This document shows, piece after piece, positions 24,283 to 35,450 of a stretch of 64,000 nt of DNA. Every line of letters begins with the position of its first letter. The stretch's first letter is position 1. The stretch is from Brienomyrus brachyistius (lineage: Eukaryota > Chordata > Actinopteri > Osteoglossiformes > Mormyridae): contig NC_064542.1 of the NCBI RefSeq assembly GCF_023856365.1, forward strand, positions 9,541,363 through 9,605,362. Reading direction: 5' to 3'. Made by a program: the position numbers and the translations under genes. The notes under the pieces are model-generated. The model had not been told where the DNA came from. It saw nothing but the letters and a program-made list of their open reading frames with translations, and did not search any database.

Positions 24283-24287
24283 ATATC

Positions 24288-26070
24288 ATTGTTTTATGTC
24301 AATCTCTGATTGACTGAACCCACTTCTCAGTTTTTATCCATTTGAATAAATGTATCTGATTAAATATGGAAGATGTAAAGTGCAATGTCAAGAAAGACAC
24401 AAACTGTCCATTGTACATGTAATGCATCCAGTATAAGGTCCTGTTCAGCCGAAAGTGTATTTCAGCTAGTCCAAGAACCCCCTGAGTAAAATGTTAGTTA
24501 AGAATACAAATTATTTGATTTCTTCATGTTTGTTGATTGATTGAAAGACATAAATGTCCATATTTTACTATGGTGTTGAAACTGGAGCCATTCGGTCGTT
24601 TAGTGTATTCATGCCAACAGCTGTTGTTGCCATACCTGGTTACATCAGCCGTAATATTCACAAAGGCTCCATTTGCATTCAATTGAAATGTAGAAGTTTA
24701 AGGTGACAGCAGGGACTAGTTCTGCCACATACAGATTACAGGAGTCATGCTTGCTGAGCATTTTGACACCCAGTATGTGTGCAGCAGTTTTCCGACAGGG
24801 AGAGTGACAAATTCATATTGATCGTTGTGTTACATATTTTATTTATGCTTATCAAGTTCCAGAATAGAAAAAACATGGGGATAAGACGCATTTCTGAACT
24901 GATTCAGTGCCATGCATCTTTTCCTGATAAATAACTGAAGGATTTCCTGTTTTTCCCCCCAGTGGTATCATTGAATTACTGACAGAAATGTCTGATTTTT
25001 AATAATGAAGGATCAAAGAGTATTGGATAAGCATTCTTAGAAATAAAATAATTGTATTAATAAACAAATACAGATCACAACATTTCCCTATTCACCAAGA
25101 GAAATTAAAAATTAATGTACAAAAGTACAAATTTCTCAAAGCTCTTTGTAATTTTGCTCTTGTAATGGAGGGCCACATTAACTGATATTTGGCTTGTAAA
25201 TAAATAGAATAGTAAAGGAATGCATTCTGGTACATGTATCTTATTTGTTCGTTATTTAGATACATCAATTAGTATAATTTGCTAATAGACCTAGAAACCA
25301 TGATTTTCTCTCCATTCTCCAATATGGTTCATGTCAGAAATTATATTTTATAATGAATATTTATTAAATTTTCAATTTCATGGTACTATTTCACTTTCAC
25401 GTGTGTCAGGACAAGCAGTTCATTTTTGCTGAACCATTGATATAATATCAAAAAATACAAGTGAAGTCTGACTGAGATGAACATGTCTGTCTAAAAGCCA
25501 TGACAGGCAGGCACTGTAGGCTTTTGTAATATATAGAAGGTTAATCAGTGTGGACTGCAACAAGTGAACAAGAACCTAGTGAAGGTCTGTTGCAATATTG
25601 TGCAGCTCTAAATGTTAATTTATCCAAGAAATTTCAACACAAAATGAACGTTTTACACATATATTTTTCAATAGAAATAAATAGCAATGTCATTGACTTT
25701 CTGTCTCCTTAAGGCTCCTAAAAGCTAAGAGATTAACTGAATTCTGCATGAAGAAAGGCCCCTGGAAACGAAGGATAATCTATTCAAGCATTTTTCTTGG
25801 ATCATAACTATGAACAATAAGGGAAGGAAACCATGAAAAACCTTTTTTTTTTTTTTTTTTTTTTGTAAAGCAGACAGACAGGACACAGAAACTGGGGGGT
25901 GTAAACCACCACTGGTATCTTCAGGATCTTCCAGCACAGTGAACTGAGGAGCTCACAAAACAGTTTTCATTCTTTGACTTAAATGACACGCTAAGCCATG
26001 AGGGATGGGGCATTGTTCCAGTCTCTCTCCCCATCTAAACATGCAACCATCTGTTCCATATGAAAAAGTC
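24288..26070. other. No gene seen; poly-T at 25843-25864
   Basis: About 1.8 kb without recognisable genes or transposon ends. A run of 22 T lies at 25843-25864. It could be the reversed poly-A tail of a retrocopy, but no gene-like sequence follows to the left. Confidence 0.5.
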
Positions 26071-26232
26071 AGGGGTAGGTAGTTCTGGTCTAGAAAGTAA
26101 AAATCCAGACCATGGTTTTGTTTCAGCCAACCGGTTGAGTACTCTGTGATTGTTGACTCTTTATGCTCTACTGGTCGGTTGAAACAAAATCTTGGTCTGG
26201 ATTTTTGCTTTCTGGACCTGAGCTATACCCCT
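26071..26232. mobile_element. 162-bp hairpin (inverted-repeat) element
   Basis: The left arm begins AGGGGTAGGTAGTTCTGG and runs through AGAAAGTAAAAATCCAGACC and GGTTTTGTTTCA. The right arm (about 26170-26232) is its inverse, ending GGACCTGAGCTATACCCCT. The arms are about 60 bases with a loop of about 35 bases. The whole element is a near-palindrome typical of a miniature inverted-repeat transposon. Confidence 0.8.
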
Positions 26233-26382
26233 CTCTCAACAGTGGTCTCTTGAGGGGTTTGTCCCCCAGCCTCATCCCACCCCAGACACATGTACTTCCT
26301 GCCTGTATTTCACAAAGAAATGTAGATTATTTTTTTTGGAAGAATCTAACAGATGGTCAGGGTTTTTGTAGACCAGAGGCAG

Positions 26383-26500
26383 GCAGCCCTGATCCTGGAG
26401 TGCTGGTATCCAGCAGGTTTTCTATCCTACCTGATGAGTTACCGTCTGCCTGAGAGCAGGTAAGGTTCATCAGAGACCAGGTAGGGTGGAAAACTTCTGT
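26383..26500. repeat. Second imperfect inverted repeat
   Basis: AGGTTTTCTATCCTACCTG (about 26417-26435) is inverted near 26480-26497 as CAGGTAGGGTGGAAAACTT. It is preceded by CAGCCCTGATCCTGGAGTGC. It is probably another decayed hairpin element or the other part of a compound element with the hairpin at 26071. Confidence 0.5.
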
Positions 26501-27223
26501 CCCTCTTCTTCACAGCTTATCTGAGAAGCTGTAGTTAATGATGGTAGCCTGCGCATTTATACTGGCTTCTTTTTGTCCTGAGTCTCCCCCAATCCCTCAC
26601 CTCCTCTCTTCTGTGCCACTCTTTTTTGCATGTTTACCCATGCTGAACAATGACACAATAATTATGTTGCCAAATTTTATAGAGGAGAGTGGTTTATCAA
26701 ACCCTCGTCTGCCTCTCTACTGGAGGCTGCTTTTCACTGGATTTTTAGGAATTACAGCTATATAATTCCCTATGATGTTCATAATTTGTTTAAAAAAAAG
26801 CATAATAACTGTTTATTGCCATTGTATTTCTTTATTAATGAACATGAATGCAGACCCGTGCCACTCTTTCAAGCCATGTTTATGCAAAAGGAACTGCAAG
26901 TCAAATCTAATTTTGCTATAAATAAAATAAGATAATATGTGGCAACGTATTAACAAGCAATTAATTTAATGAACTACAAATGACATACAGCACAGCTTTT
27001 TATTGTGTACATAAATTAAGGATACAGGGAAATAAAAACACCTATATACGATTGTCATACCCACGGGCATCGAAGGGGCATGGCCACCCTGGCAGATTCA
27101 GGGAACCCAGCACTTGAGAGGGGCACTTAAAAATATAAAATTATATGTAAAATTGCACAATGTGACAAGGACTGCCAAGGTGACATTTTAATAGGAGGTC
27201 CGGAATATCAGCTGTGTCCCTGC
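26501..27223. other. No gene seen
   Basis: Mostly AT-rich. A GC-richer block at about 27058-27120 (GGGCATGGCCACCCTGGCAG) may be part of an older hAT-like element that hosts the insertion at 27224, but its ends were not found. Confidence 0.45.
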
Positions 27224-28124
27224 TAGTAATGGGTCGGTACTACTTTCGGTGGTAACGAGTAATGTAACTAATTACCTTATCAAATTACACAATGCAGTTA
27301 AAGGTTCTGAAATGTCAATGGGCTCGTTACTCGTTGCTTGCATCTGGCGTTAAGATATATTAGTGACCATGTATTGTCAGCAACGCTAAAATAAAATAAC
27401 TAGCCAGACGGCACACATGCATACGTACGATGTCACTGTGATGCTTTAACATCCATCGGCAAAGCACCTCTATGAGCTCGTTTGCTCAGTAGCACGATGT
27501 CACAGCAATTTCACTACCGAATACTGATTTGTCATCCTCCTGATGTCTGCGTGATGTATTTCAACAGCAACACAATCGTAATAAGATGACTGTGCGACGC
27601 TTAGCCTACTGTTATTTGTTCTGGCTCGGCTATATAATGCACAACAGGGTTATACTAATATTTAGAAACTATAGGGTAGATTCATTGGTTTTACCCTGAA
27701 TGTAGGCATACAGTGTAAAACCACATTCCAAACAATTTCCCTGAATAAAAGTTAAATTTATTATTTTAAATATTGAGATGTCAGAACCAGTATCAATAGA
27801 CCTAACAGTTATGCTGCACTGCTTAGAGCAAAATTAATTTTTAAAAAAAGCATTCGGCATATTAGCGTATACAGTCATTTAAATATTGTAAATAGGACTA
27901 AATGGAACAAGATCATTTAACAAGGTTCCGATCTTAAACCAGCGTCCCAGCAACATATGTGTGTGGTCTGGGTAAGTATGCATTAATAAGGGAATTGAAG
28001 TAATGCACAAGTTATTTTCTCTAGTAACTAATTTCCTTTACGTGCAGTAATTGGTAAATTGAATTACTTTTCAATGAAGTAACTAGCAATTAATTACTAA
28101 TTCTCCATAACTTGTACCACACTG
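27224..28124. mobile_element. hAT-like element, 901 bp, 8-bp duplication (7/8)
   Basis: The left end begins TAGTAATGGGTCGGTACTAC and the reverse complement of the right end begins CAGTGTGGTACAAGTTATGG. Both are followed by stretches rich in GTAACTAATTAC / TAGTTACTTC. The flanks are GTCCCTGC (27216-27223) and GTCCCTGG (28125-28132), an 8-bp duplication with one mismatch, as expected for hAT. No transposase frame is present; the copy is non-autonomous. Confidence 0.75.
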
Positions 28125-28592
28125 GTCCCTGGCCTCACCTGCATCTGACCAAGTTTCTCTTGCATGAAGCCCAGCCAGGCCCCGTTCTGCCTGGATTATA
28201 AGCTCACCTGCAGCTCATGAGCTCGTGTAGCTGGCTGAATATATTAAGTCTGAGCTCTGTCACTTCTTAGTGAGGTAACTAAGGTCTGTCTGTTCTGCTC
28301 TTGTGTATGACTTAATCTATTGGGTTTTTTGTCTTTTTCTAATATGTTGGATTCATTTTTTTCCCTTTGTTTTCTCTGTTTTGACGGCAATTTTCGGATT
28401 GTGATTTGAATTTGAAAATAAACATGATTTGGCTTTTCTCACCATTGCTTTACAAATATATTTATTAAGGGACTTACGTTGGTGTTCTGCATGTATTCCT
28501 AAGACTGCGTTGGGAGATTTTTTAATATAGAGATGCTGTTTTTTCAACGGTATTTGTTTTGCTCACATACAGTGTGTGTGTCTAAGATACTG

Positions 28593-28690
28593 CAGAGATG
28601 GACCTACCATAAGGCAAGTGAAGGGTGCTGCCCATGGGCCCTGAGAACTAGGGGCCCCATGAAGACCGATTTACTGGAAGTTACGTTCAC
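28593..28690 (+). mobile_element. Possible hAT-like end
   Basis: Begins CAGAGATGGACCTACCATAA and continues through GGGCCCTGAG and AGGGGCCCCATGAAG. This recalls the CAGNGGNGGACC-type starts of hAT elements in fish. The other end and a duplication were not found. Confidence 0.4.
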
Positions 28691-28699
28691 GCATTTAAG

Positions 28700-31028
28700 A
28701 CAATAAGATCATTAAAATTATAGCAACATGTCCATTATGTACATTTTAGAAGTGAACCGGCACAGTCTTTGGATACTATCAGGTTAGGGTGGTAGACAAA
28801 TCCTGATCAGATGTGTCAGCCTGCAGGTCCCAGAGAAGACAACCCGTCCGTCTCAAGAAAAGTACAAAATTAGGTGCTTCGGTTTGCATTGTTTTCATAT
28901 GTGTAATACTTACCACACTTAATTACTGAGACTTCAAACAAAGATGGCACACGTAAACACAAAGGATTAATTGATGACAGCATCAGTCACAAATGTATTT
29001 TTTCTCTATATTTGTTGTTATCCATTGCCAGATGAATGACACGCTGGTTTTCCCTGCTCAGTTTTCCAAAAAACATACGTCACTGCCTCCCCCTCCCTTG
29101 TAATTAATCAGCATTTATTGTATTCTGAGCAATGTAAAAGACTCACAGTCGCACCTTCTCCATTGTCCCTGCCTTGTGTGTGGTCTTTTGTATGAGAGGG
29201 TTGCATACAAATACATAATATCTTAGCACTTACAGTATATAGTGGCATTTCAGCTGTGCAGAGTTCAGTGCCTTGTGCTCGGGTTATTTGTTCAGTAATC
29301 TGTTAATTTTGCATACTTTCCTTTTAATTGGTCTCAGCTCATTGTTTTCTATACTGAGCTCGGTATAGGGTGATTTCCCCGGTTATGTTAGTGAAGCACA
29401 TGCTGCTCTTTTTAAGCTGTGCCTTAGTCACAGGTGGACTTTCCTTTCACCTTTCCATTCAGTACAGGCTAATTGCATGGTCTGAGGTTGTTACGTGTTA
29501 TGTTGTCATGTGTAGTTTGAACCTGCATTGGTTAATTAAATTGAGAGAACCTATTTGTATAGTTGAGTGCATTGTGAATGAAGGATGAGGCACATGTAAC
29601 TATGTCCTTATGTGTCATTCCCAGGTTGTTGGAGTCTGATCAAAGAACTTAATTCTCCTTATTTTGCCCCCCTGTAGTGTCAAAAGCATAACTGAAATCA
29701 TTAAAAAGCAGCAGGTTTCAAAGTAATTCTCCAATAACAGTGATTAGGTTTAAAAATGAAGTATTACTGAAACAGGACTGAAATGGGAATGAAATTTTAA
29801 TAATAATAAAAAAAATCTGCAAAACCTGTTTGGCAAGCTGAGTGGCTAATGAGGCTAGGAAAGCACTCAGGCTCTTAACTAGTGTACATGCTCATATTTG
29901 CAAATTATAACGGGCAAAAAAAGCATCTGAAATGTTTCTCACCGTTTCATCATATTATGGGGCCGTGCCGCTACTTTGAGTGACCCTTCTGGCCGAGCGC
30001 CATATTAAGCAAAGTTGGAGTGAACTAGGATGGCTCCCTGGTGGACCAGCGTAACAGCAGCTCCTCCTATTTCCCAGCTCTCCGTCTCTCCATAGTTTTT
30101 GTAAGTCTGAAAAAAAAGTTTATTGTTAACCCTTTGCCCAACATCTGGTTATTAGTGATTAGGTTATGCCTTCCTGTTTTTTGGGGTAGTGAGTGTTAGC
30201 TACATATTTATGCTTTTATTGTAAATAAAGTGGCCTATAGATAGTTTTGATATCTAGGTATGAACAGCTAGAAGAGCTGTAGCACGTTGCCTGATATAAA
30301 CCCTTCTCTGCTTTTGTATGAGACAGTTTTCCCAAACCACAAGAACGTTAATTCCCTCGAAGCTCTTTTTAATATGACTCGTACTTGCCTGTTAGTTAAA
30401 TTAAAAATCAAGTAAATGAAACCAGCAACTTGTTGCTGTCCTGAAATAAGAGCGAAAACCAAAGAGTGATCAGTGGATGTAAGGTGTAAATCGTGTAAGG
30501 CATGATGGAATGTCAAAACGTTTCTCAATCATCAATAAATCAGCAGAGCTGTGTTTTAATTACTGACTACATGTTAAAATGGCAAATAACAATAAATGAC
30601 AGATAAGAAATGAAGTACATGGCTGACATATCCACACGCATGCTTTCATGGTTAAAGTTGGCTTTTGCCCTAATAATTTATTTTGTTGTCAATACTGCGT
30701 ATTACTCTAGTCACATACCGCAGCTCTTTGCTCATTGGTCAAAATTATAAAATATGTTCTTAGACAGATATGTACTTTGGGCAATGACACACCAAAATAT
30801 GTGTGTTTTGCATGTAAACGATCCTTATGTACATTCTGCCGTTGACTTAAGTGCTCTTAATTGCATTTTCTCTGCATGATCTGGAGTACTGTACGAAGTC
30901 AAGCGTCTCTACATGGCTAAGCATAATATTGCAGTTTCCAGAAAGCTGAACATGCAACAAAATGAAACTTTTTTACATTTAATATTCATCCATCCATCCA
31001 CCCCTCCATTTCAAATTCATTCCTTTCT
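28700..31028. other. No gene seen
   Basis: About 2.3 kb of mainly AT-rich unique DNA. A GC-richer patch at about 29960-30100 holds no open frame of note. A (CATC)n trace lies near 30988-31008. Confidence 0.5.
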
Positions 31029-31540
31029 GTGCTGCCTACCTTGGAAGTCAATGTGAATGGGGTCCTGGTAGAGCCCTTATCAACGGTCCATAATTTAGGT
31101 GTTACCTTTGATCAATCTCTTACCTTTCAGCCCCGTATTAACTCTCTGGTTCAGACAGAATTTTCCCATCTCTATAGCATCACTTGCCTCCATCTTTTCC
31201 TCAGTGTTACTGATACTGAAACATTAATTCACGCTTTCATCTACTTGCCTTGCTTATTGTAATGCTTTACTTATTGGCCTCCACAGATTACAGAACTATA
31301 TTTTCAAAATCCCGCTGCCTTTTCGCTAACTTGTACTAAATAATCCACCTATATTACTACTCTTCAGTAAATTTAAATTGGTTGCCAGTTACTTTCAAAA
31401 GAACACAAAGTAATAAGTATCGCCTATAAAGCTCTTCACATACTGTACAGTCAACTGTACACTTAATTTTTTGTTTATCTTATATTCTAAACATACATGA
31501 GGCTGCTGTATTGGTTGCCCCTGTCCTCCACGTGCCTCTC
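31029..31540 (+). pseudogene. L2/CR1-type LINE, C-terminal RT fragment
   Basis: Plus-strand translation reads LSTVHNLGVTFDQSLTFQPR, then SLVQTEFSHLYSI and DTETLIHAFI, which match the region after the RT fingers-palm domain in L2-type elements (NLGVxFDxxLSF, AFFHL, AExLIHAFI). In other frames there are traces of the LQxxQNxAA and HWLPV segments at about 31275-31390, and YKALH near 31425. Stops and frameshifts break it. The catalytic part of RT lies upstream in intact elements and is not present here. Confidence 0.8.
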
Positions 31541-32384
31541 CTAGTCCACTTTACAATTCTTTCATGGCTGGACTGTGGTCGGTCTCACCGGTTCTGTGTC
31601 TGACTTGGTGCAGTTTGGGACGGTTCATCTCCTCATAGGCCTTCTCTTCTGCTTCTTGGGGGCTTTCCCCAAATCACTTTGTGATTGGCTTTGTCTCCAT
31701 TCCAGGTCAGACCTCAGCCACTCAGCGGGCATGTTGTCGGACTTTGACTGGGTGCCCCTGGCCAGTCTGCTTCTGATGATTCTGCGTCTTTTCCACGTCT
31801 GAACCAGCCTTGACCAGTGCGCTGCTCTCAAAATCTTCCTTCAATGACATCACTGACCGGTTCGGGAATTCTATTCTGTTTTGACATCGCAGGCCTTCCA
31901 TATAAGGCATCTGTCATTTCATTGTTTATACAAGTATAGGGTATGCTGATTGGTTTAAAAAATAACATTAAATCATCATTTAACAAAAAATACCTGTGTG
32001 TGTGTGTTATTCCTTATCCTACCGATACAAACCACATTATTACTTAAAAGCTTGTTTGACATCCTTTAATTCTGACAGTTTTCAGTAACTTCCAATAAAC
32101 ATTAATTGTGTTAATATGATGAAACGAATATGGGGGTCATTTTGACCCCAATATACTATAATTGAAATGATATCATTTAAACTTCAAGACTTTTAAATAT
32201 GTGTTTACTTGAAAGTAGGGTGTCATGGAGGCTTAGCTGGTGGCCCTGTTGTCTGTTGCCAGTGGGTTTGGGGCTTTGAAGCTCATCCCTGCTTGACTCT
32301 GCCCAGGACAAACAGACGGCACAGAGGCTCAGGACGCAGAAGTTACATCACACCTTTGGGGGATGGGGGTCAAAGATCACTTTT
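31541..32384. other. No gene seen; short palindrome at 32131-32150
   Basis: The frames at 31575-31802 (plus) and 31625-31831 (minus) overlap each other and are not recognised. TGGGGGTCATTTTGACCCCA at 32131-32150 is a near-perfect dyad, perhaps a decayed DNA transposon end. A short (TG)n tract lies near 31992-32006. Confidence 0.45.
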
Positions 32385-32560
32385 GCTCTGTGTGTGAGGT
32401 TTGCATGTTCTCCTAGTATTATATGAATTTTCTCTGGATCCTCTGTTTTGCTCCCAAGATTGAAAGAGGTGTATTTAGGTAAATTTGTGTCTCCAAATTG
32501 CCTTGACTGTGTGCCTTGGCGTGCCCTATGCCACAGCCAGTCCATGTTTTTGCCGTCTCC
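32385..32560 (+). repeat. Interspersed repeat, GTTTGCATGTTCTCC family
   Basis: Contains GGTTTGCATGTTCTCCTAG, then TAGGTAAATTTGTGTCTCC and AAATTGCCTTGACTGTGTGC, the block order of a very common fish repeat (header, TTTGCATGTTCTCC, GTGTCTCCAAATTGCC, then a TGCGCCCTG block). Related fragments lie at 39395-39585 (minus), 40325-40480, 48110-48350 and 55925-56160 (minus). Recognised by phrase; class not assigned. Confidence 0.55.
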
Positions 32561-32964
32561 CTCGCAGACAGTCCACGTTTCTGACTTTGAACATCATCTT
32601 ACCGTAGGAACAGCAGTGTCTCAAGTTGTTGACAGAGCACATGTGGAAACCTGCGGCTGCCGCATCTGTGTCTTCTTCAAATTGAGTCTTTTATTCTGTG
32701 CGATACTTTAAATTAGGACCATGGAAAACATTAATTTAATAAAGAGTTCCGTTTATTAAAACAGCATACGTGGAAATGTGTATTATTTAAAAAGCACTAA
32801 TCAAAGCAGAAATAGAAAACAATGATGTGACATAATGTGAAATAAACTGATTGACAAATTCATAAAAAATTGGAATGATTAAAGAAAACACCAGTGAGAA
32901 TGACAAAAAACCTTATTCAAGGCTGTAGGATGATGGATTTACACACTCACACGCACACACCTTC
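32561..32964. other. No gene seen
   Basis: AT-rich; no repeat ends or coding motifs were recognised. Confidence 0.5.
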
Positions 32965-33243
32965 ATGGTATGCCTTGATAGCAGTGGTCCCTTTCAACAG
33001 GATTATGCGGCCTGCCACACCACGAAAGTTCAGGAATGGCTCAAGGAAAATGAAGAGTTCAAGATGTTGACTTGGCCTCCGAATTCCCCAGATCCCAATC
33101 CGATGGAGCATCTGTGGAATGTGCTCAACAAACAAGTCCTATGTATGGATGCTCCACCTGACAACCTACAGGACGTAAAGGAGTTGCTGCTATCCCCTTA
33201 GTGCCAGATACCACAGGACACTTTCAGAGGACTAACACAATAT
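32965..33243 (+). pseudogene. Tc1/mariner transposase C-terminal relic
   Basis: The plus-strand frame reads FQQDYAACHTTKVQEWLKEN, LTWPPNSPDPNPMEHLWNVL and APPDNLQDVKELLL, then a TAG at 33199, then CQIPQDTFRG in the same frame. This is the C-terminal part of the DD34E catalytic domain of Tc1-like transposases. The second Asp (QQD) and the Glu (MEHLW) are present. The family has Trp at the position of the TAG, so it is a TGG-to-TAG nonsense change. The N-terminal DNA-binding half and the first Asp are missing. Confidence 0.9.
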
Positions 33244-33640
33244 TAGGCACTGTATTATATTAGTATTGATATTACACTTCATCTATATATTAATGTATAC
33301 CTCTTAATAAAGTAAACATGAATATATGCCTTATTAAAGCACCTGTGTGTATAGGAAATGCATAGCTACATACAGACACACCACTCCGCTTCAAGCTGGC
33401 ATTACAGATTGTCCCTCACTAAGTCATCTTTTTTGATTACAGTATGTACAATAAAATCACATAATTGTACAAATTTATTTGCATGTGCATAATTTGATAA
33501 TGCAACGGGCATGGGTTTGTACTTAACAATTTTTGTTAAAATATTTACCCTACAAGCTTCTGAATTACAATGCGATGATTTTACACTTCACGAAGCCAAG
33601 AAACAGACATTTAGATCAGTTTCCTCCTCCAACCAGATGG
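33244..33640. other. No gene seen
   Basis: AT-rich DNA. The plus-strand frame at 33511-33777 has no recognisable domain. Confidence 0.5.
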
Positions 33641-33780
33641 ATGTAATTGGAACTATTCCTGATGAAGTCTTGGTGAAACATTCATCTAAAATCATTATAA
33701 ACTGTGCCACGTTGTATCCCTGCTGTGATATTTTGTTGCGGAGGCCCGAGCCCCCACATGCAATGTTACGCCTTTGATTG
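33641..33780 (+). repeat. Possible Penelope-like or other retroelement 3' fragment
   Basis: TTCCTGATGAAGTCTTGGTG followed by AAACATTC resembles the CCTGATGAAG...GAAACGT phrase near the ends of some Penelope-like elements in vertebrates. No RT or endonuclease domain was found nearby. This is a phrase-level resemblance only. Confidence 0.25.
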
Positions 33781-35351
33781 ATTCTTTTCCCTTTTTTCCT
33801 TTGTGGCACAACAAAGGTTTTGGTTGCTCTTGCACTTAAACCCAAAGTGAAGATGTCATCCCTATACCTTAATGAAATACCATTCCATTTTGAAATTGGA
33901 CTGATATTTCTCACTTAACATCTGATCTAATATAGAAACATGACATACAGTATGAGCATCTGATAGGTTAGCCCCATCTGTCCTAATTATTGTAAACAGA
34001 TAATTGTAACATCTATTTGCTTTTCTTAGAAAGATGCTAGAGGACATGTCGGGTATTTTCCTCTAGACTTTGTCAGCATTTTCAAGTTCACTGCCTTCCT
34101 GTAACATGAGACAAAATGATCCTGCCTCATTCTTACTTACAGTAGTAAAGGTTTCCTCCAGATCAATATTTAGTTCCAAATTCCTGCAAAAATTTTATGG
34201 ATCCATTAACCTTACAAAATACATTTCAACTCACAATACTTTAGAAAACGATTTAAATACGATTTAATCATATATTTTTTGCCCATAGTTGCAGTGATCT
34301 GTATGAGCAGTTTAGCACTTTAATGTTTATAGAAGAACCCAATAGCAGCTCCTAAAATTCATGAAATACCTTCATTTTTAGTGCCTTTCTTGTTTTCCCA
34401 GTTTTATTACTTGTAACTATGCAGATTCTTTCTTGCCTTACCTGTTGTGATTCCGCTTGTGCATATTAAAGGATTTTATTGTTTTTAGTCAGTACAAAAT
34501 AGTTTCAGTGAGCATGAGGTTTATTAATCCATAGGATTTTATTGCCTAGAAGCATTAAATCGCAAATTAACAGGGATGACAAGGCTTATTATTCAGGGCC
34601 TGGAGACGATTCAGTCGGGTGTCGTCAGTCTCAGGTTCCAAGACCAGCTGTCGTCACGTGGTTTTCATCTACTAAACCTAGAAAAAAAAAAAAACAACAA
34701 TATCCCCATTACTGGTGGTTCAGGAGACAACTGGGGCCCCAGACCTCGTACCTCACACAGCTCTCCTATTAGACAAAATAATATGATCTAATTAAATCAG
34801 GTAGTACATCTTAGTAAGTGCCTGCTCTCAGACAGACGAAGTCACTAATGGTGAATATGCTGTTGCCCAGCGACCGGTAAAAAACGGCTGAAACAGAGTT
34901 CAGTGCGACGGGCTGCATCTGATCAGGTGCATCTTTCGACTGTGTTGGATTGGCCATTTTCCGTGCTCAGCGTGTTAATGCATGACAACCTGTGTATTTG
35001 TATGTTTCTAAATGCACGGCTGTGGATGCTAAGAACCACCTGAAGTGCATTGGCGGAAGAAAGCAGGCCTACTTCTGCTAATAAATGCATTTTTGGCTTG
35101 TAAACGTGAAAATGTCTTTAGGCACAAATGTGTGATAACCATGATAAAAGCGCGTCGATGCACTCCAAGCAATGCATTACATGTGCCCTCCACTTCTACC
35201 AATCTTCATAACACCACTTTGCTTTTACAAAACACCTACATTAATAGTTGTTTTCGCAAAACACAAAACTATCTGAAAAGGATTTTCACGTGTATGATAA
35301 ATGCTAAATGCTATTTTCTTCTCTAATCAACGAAACAATTACTGATATACA
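33781..35351. other. No gene seen
   Basis: AT-rich DNA with short frames on both strands and an A-rich run at 34681-34696. No recognised repeat ends. A GC-richer patch at 34600-34750 holds two overlapping unrecognised plus-strand frames. Confidence 0.45.
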
Positions 35352-35450
35352 GTGATGTGGCGCATAACGACGTTTCAGTCAACAGTGGGCCGCATATACG
35401 ACGTGGATTATAATGGAGCTGTGAAATATCCTTCTAAAGTTCTCCGTGGA
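35352..35450 (+). repeat. Old DNA-transposon-like repeat (CATAACGACGTTTCAGTCAA)
   Basis: The blocks CATAACGACGTTTCAGTCAA, GGGCCGCATATACGACG and GATTATAATGGAGCTGTGAAA follow one another in the order I know from a DNA-transposon-derived repeat found in several vertebrate groups, mammals included. I am not certain of the family name. Only one end is visible. Confidence 0.45.

Noticed and set aside
25843..25864. A processed pseudogene or retrocopy suggested by a run of 22 T.
   Set aside because: No gene-like sequence lies next to it and no flanking duplication was found.
31440..31462. Hairpin TGTACAGTCAACTGTACA near 31443.
   Set aside because: The stem is only eight bases and stands alone in a decayed LINE; no terminator or RNA role is indicated.
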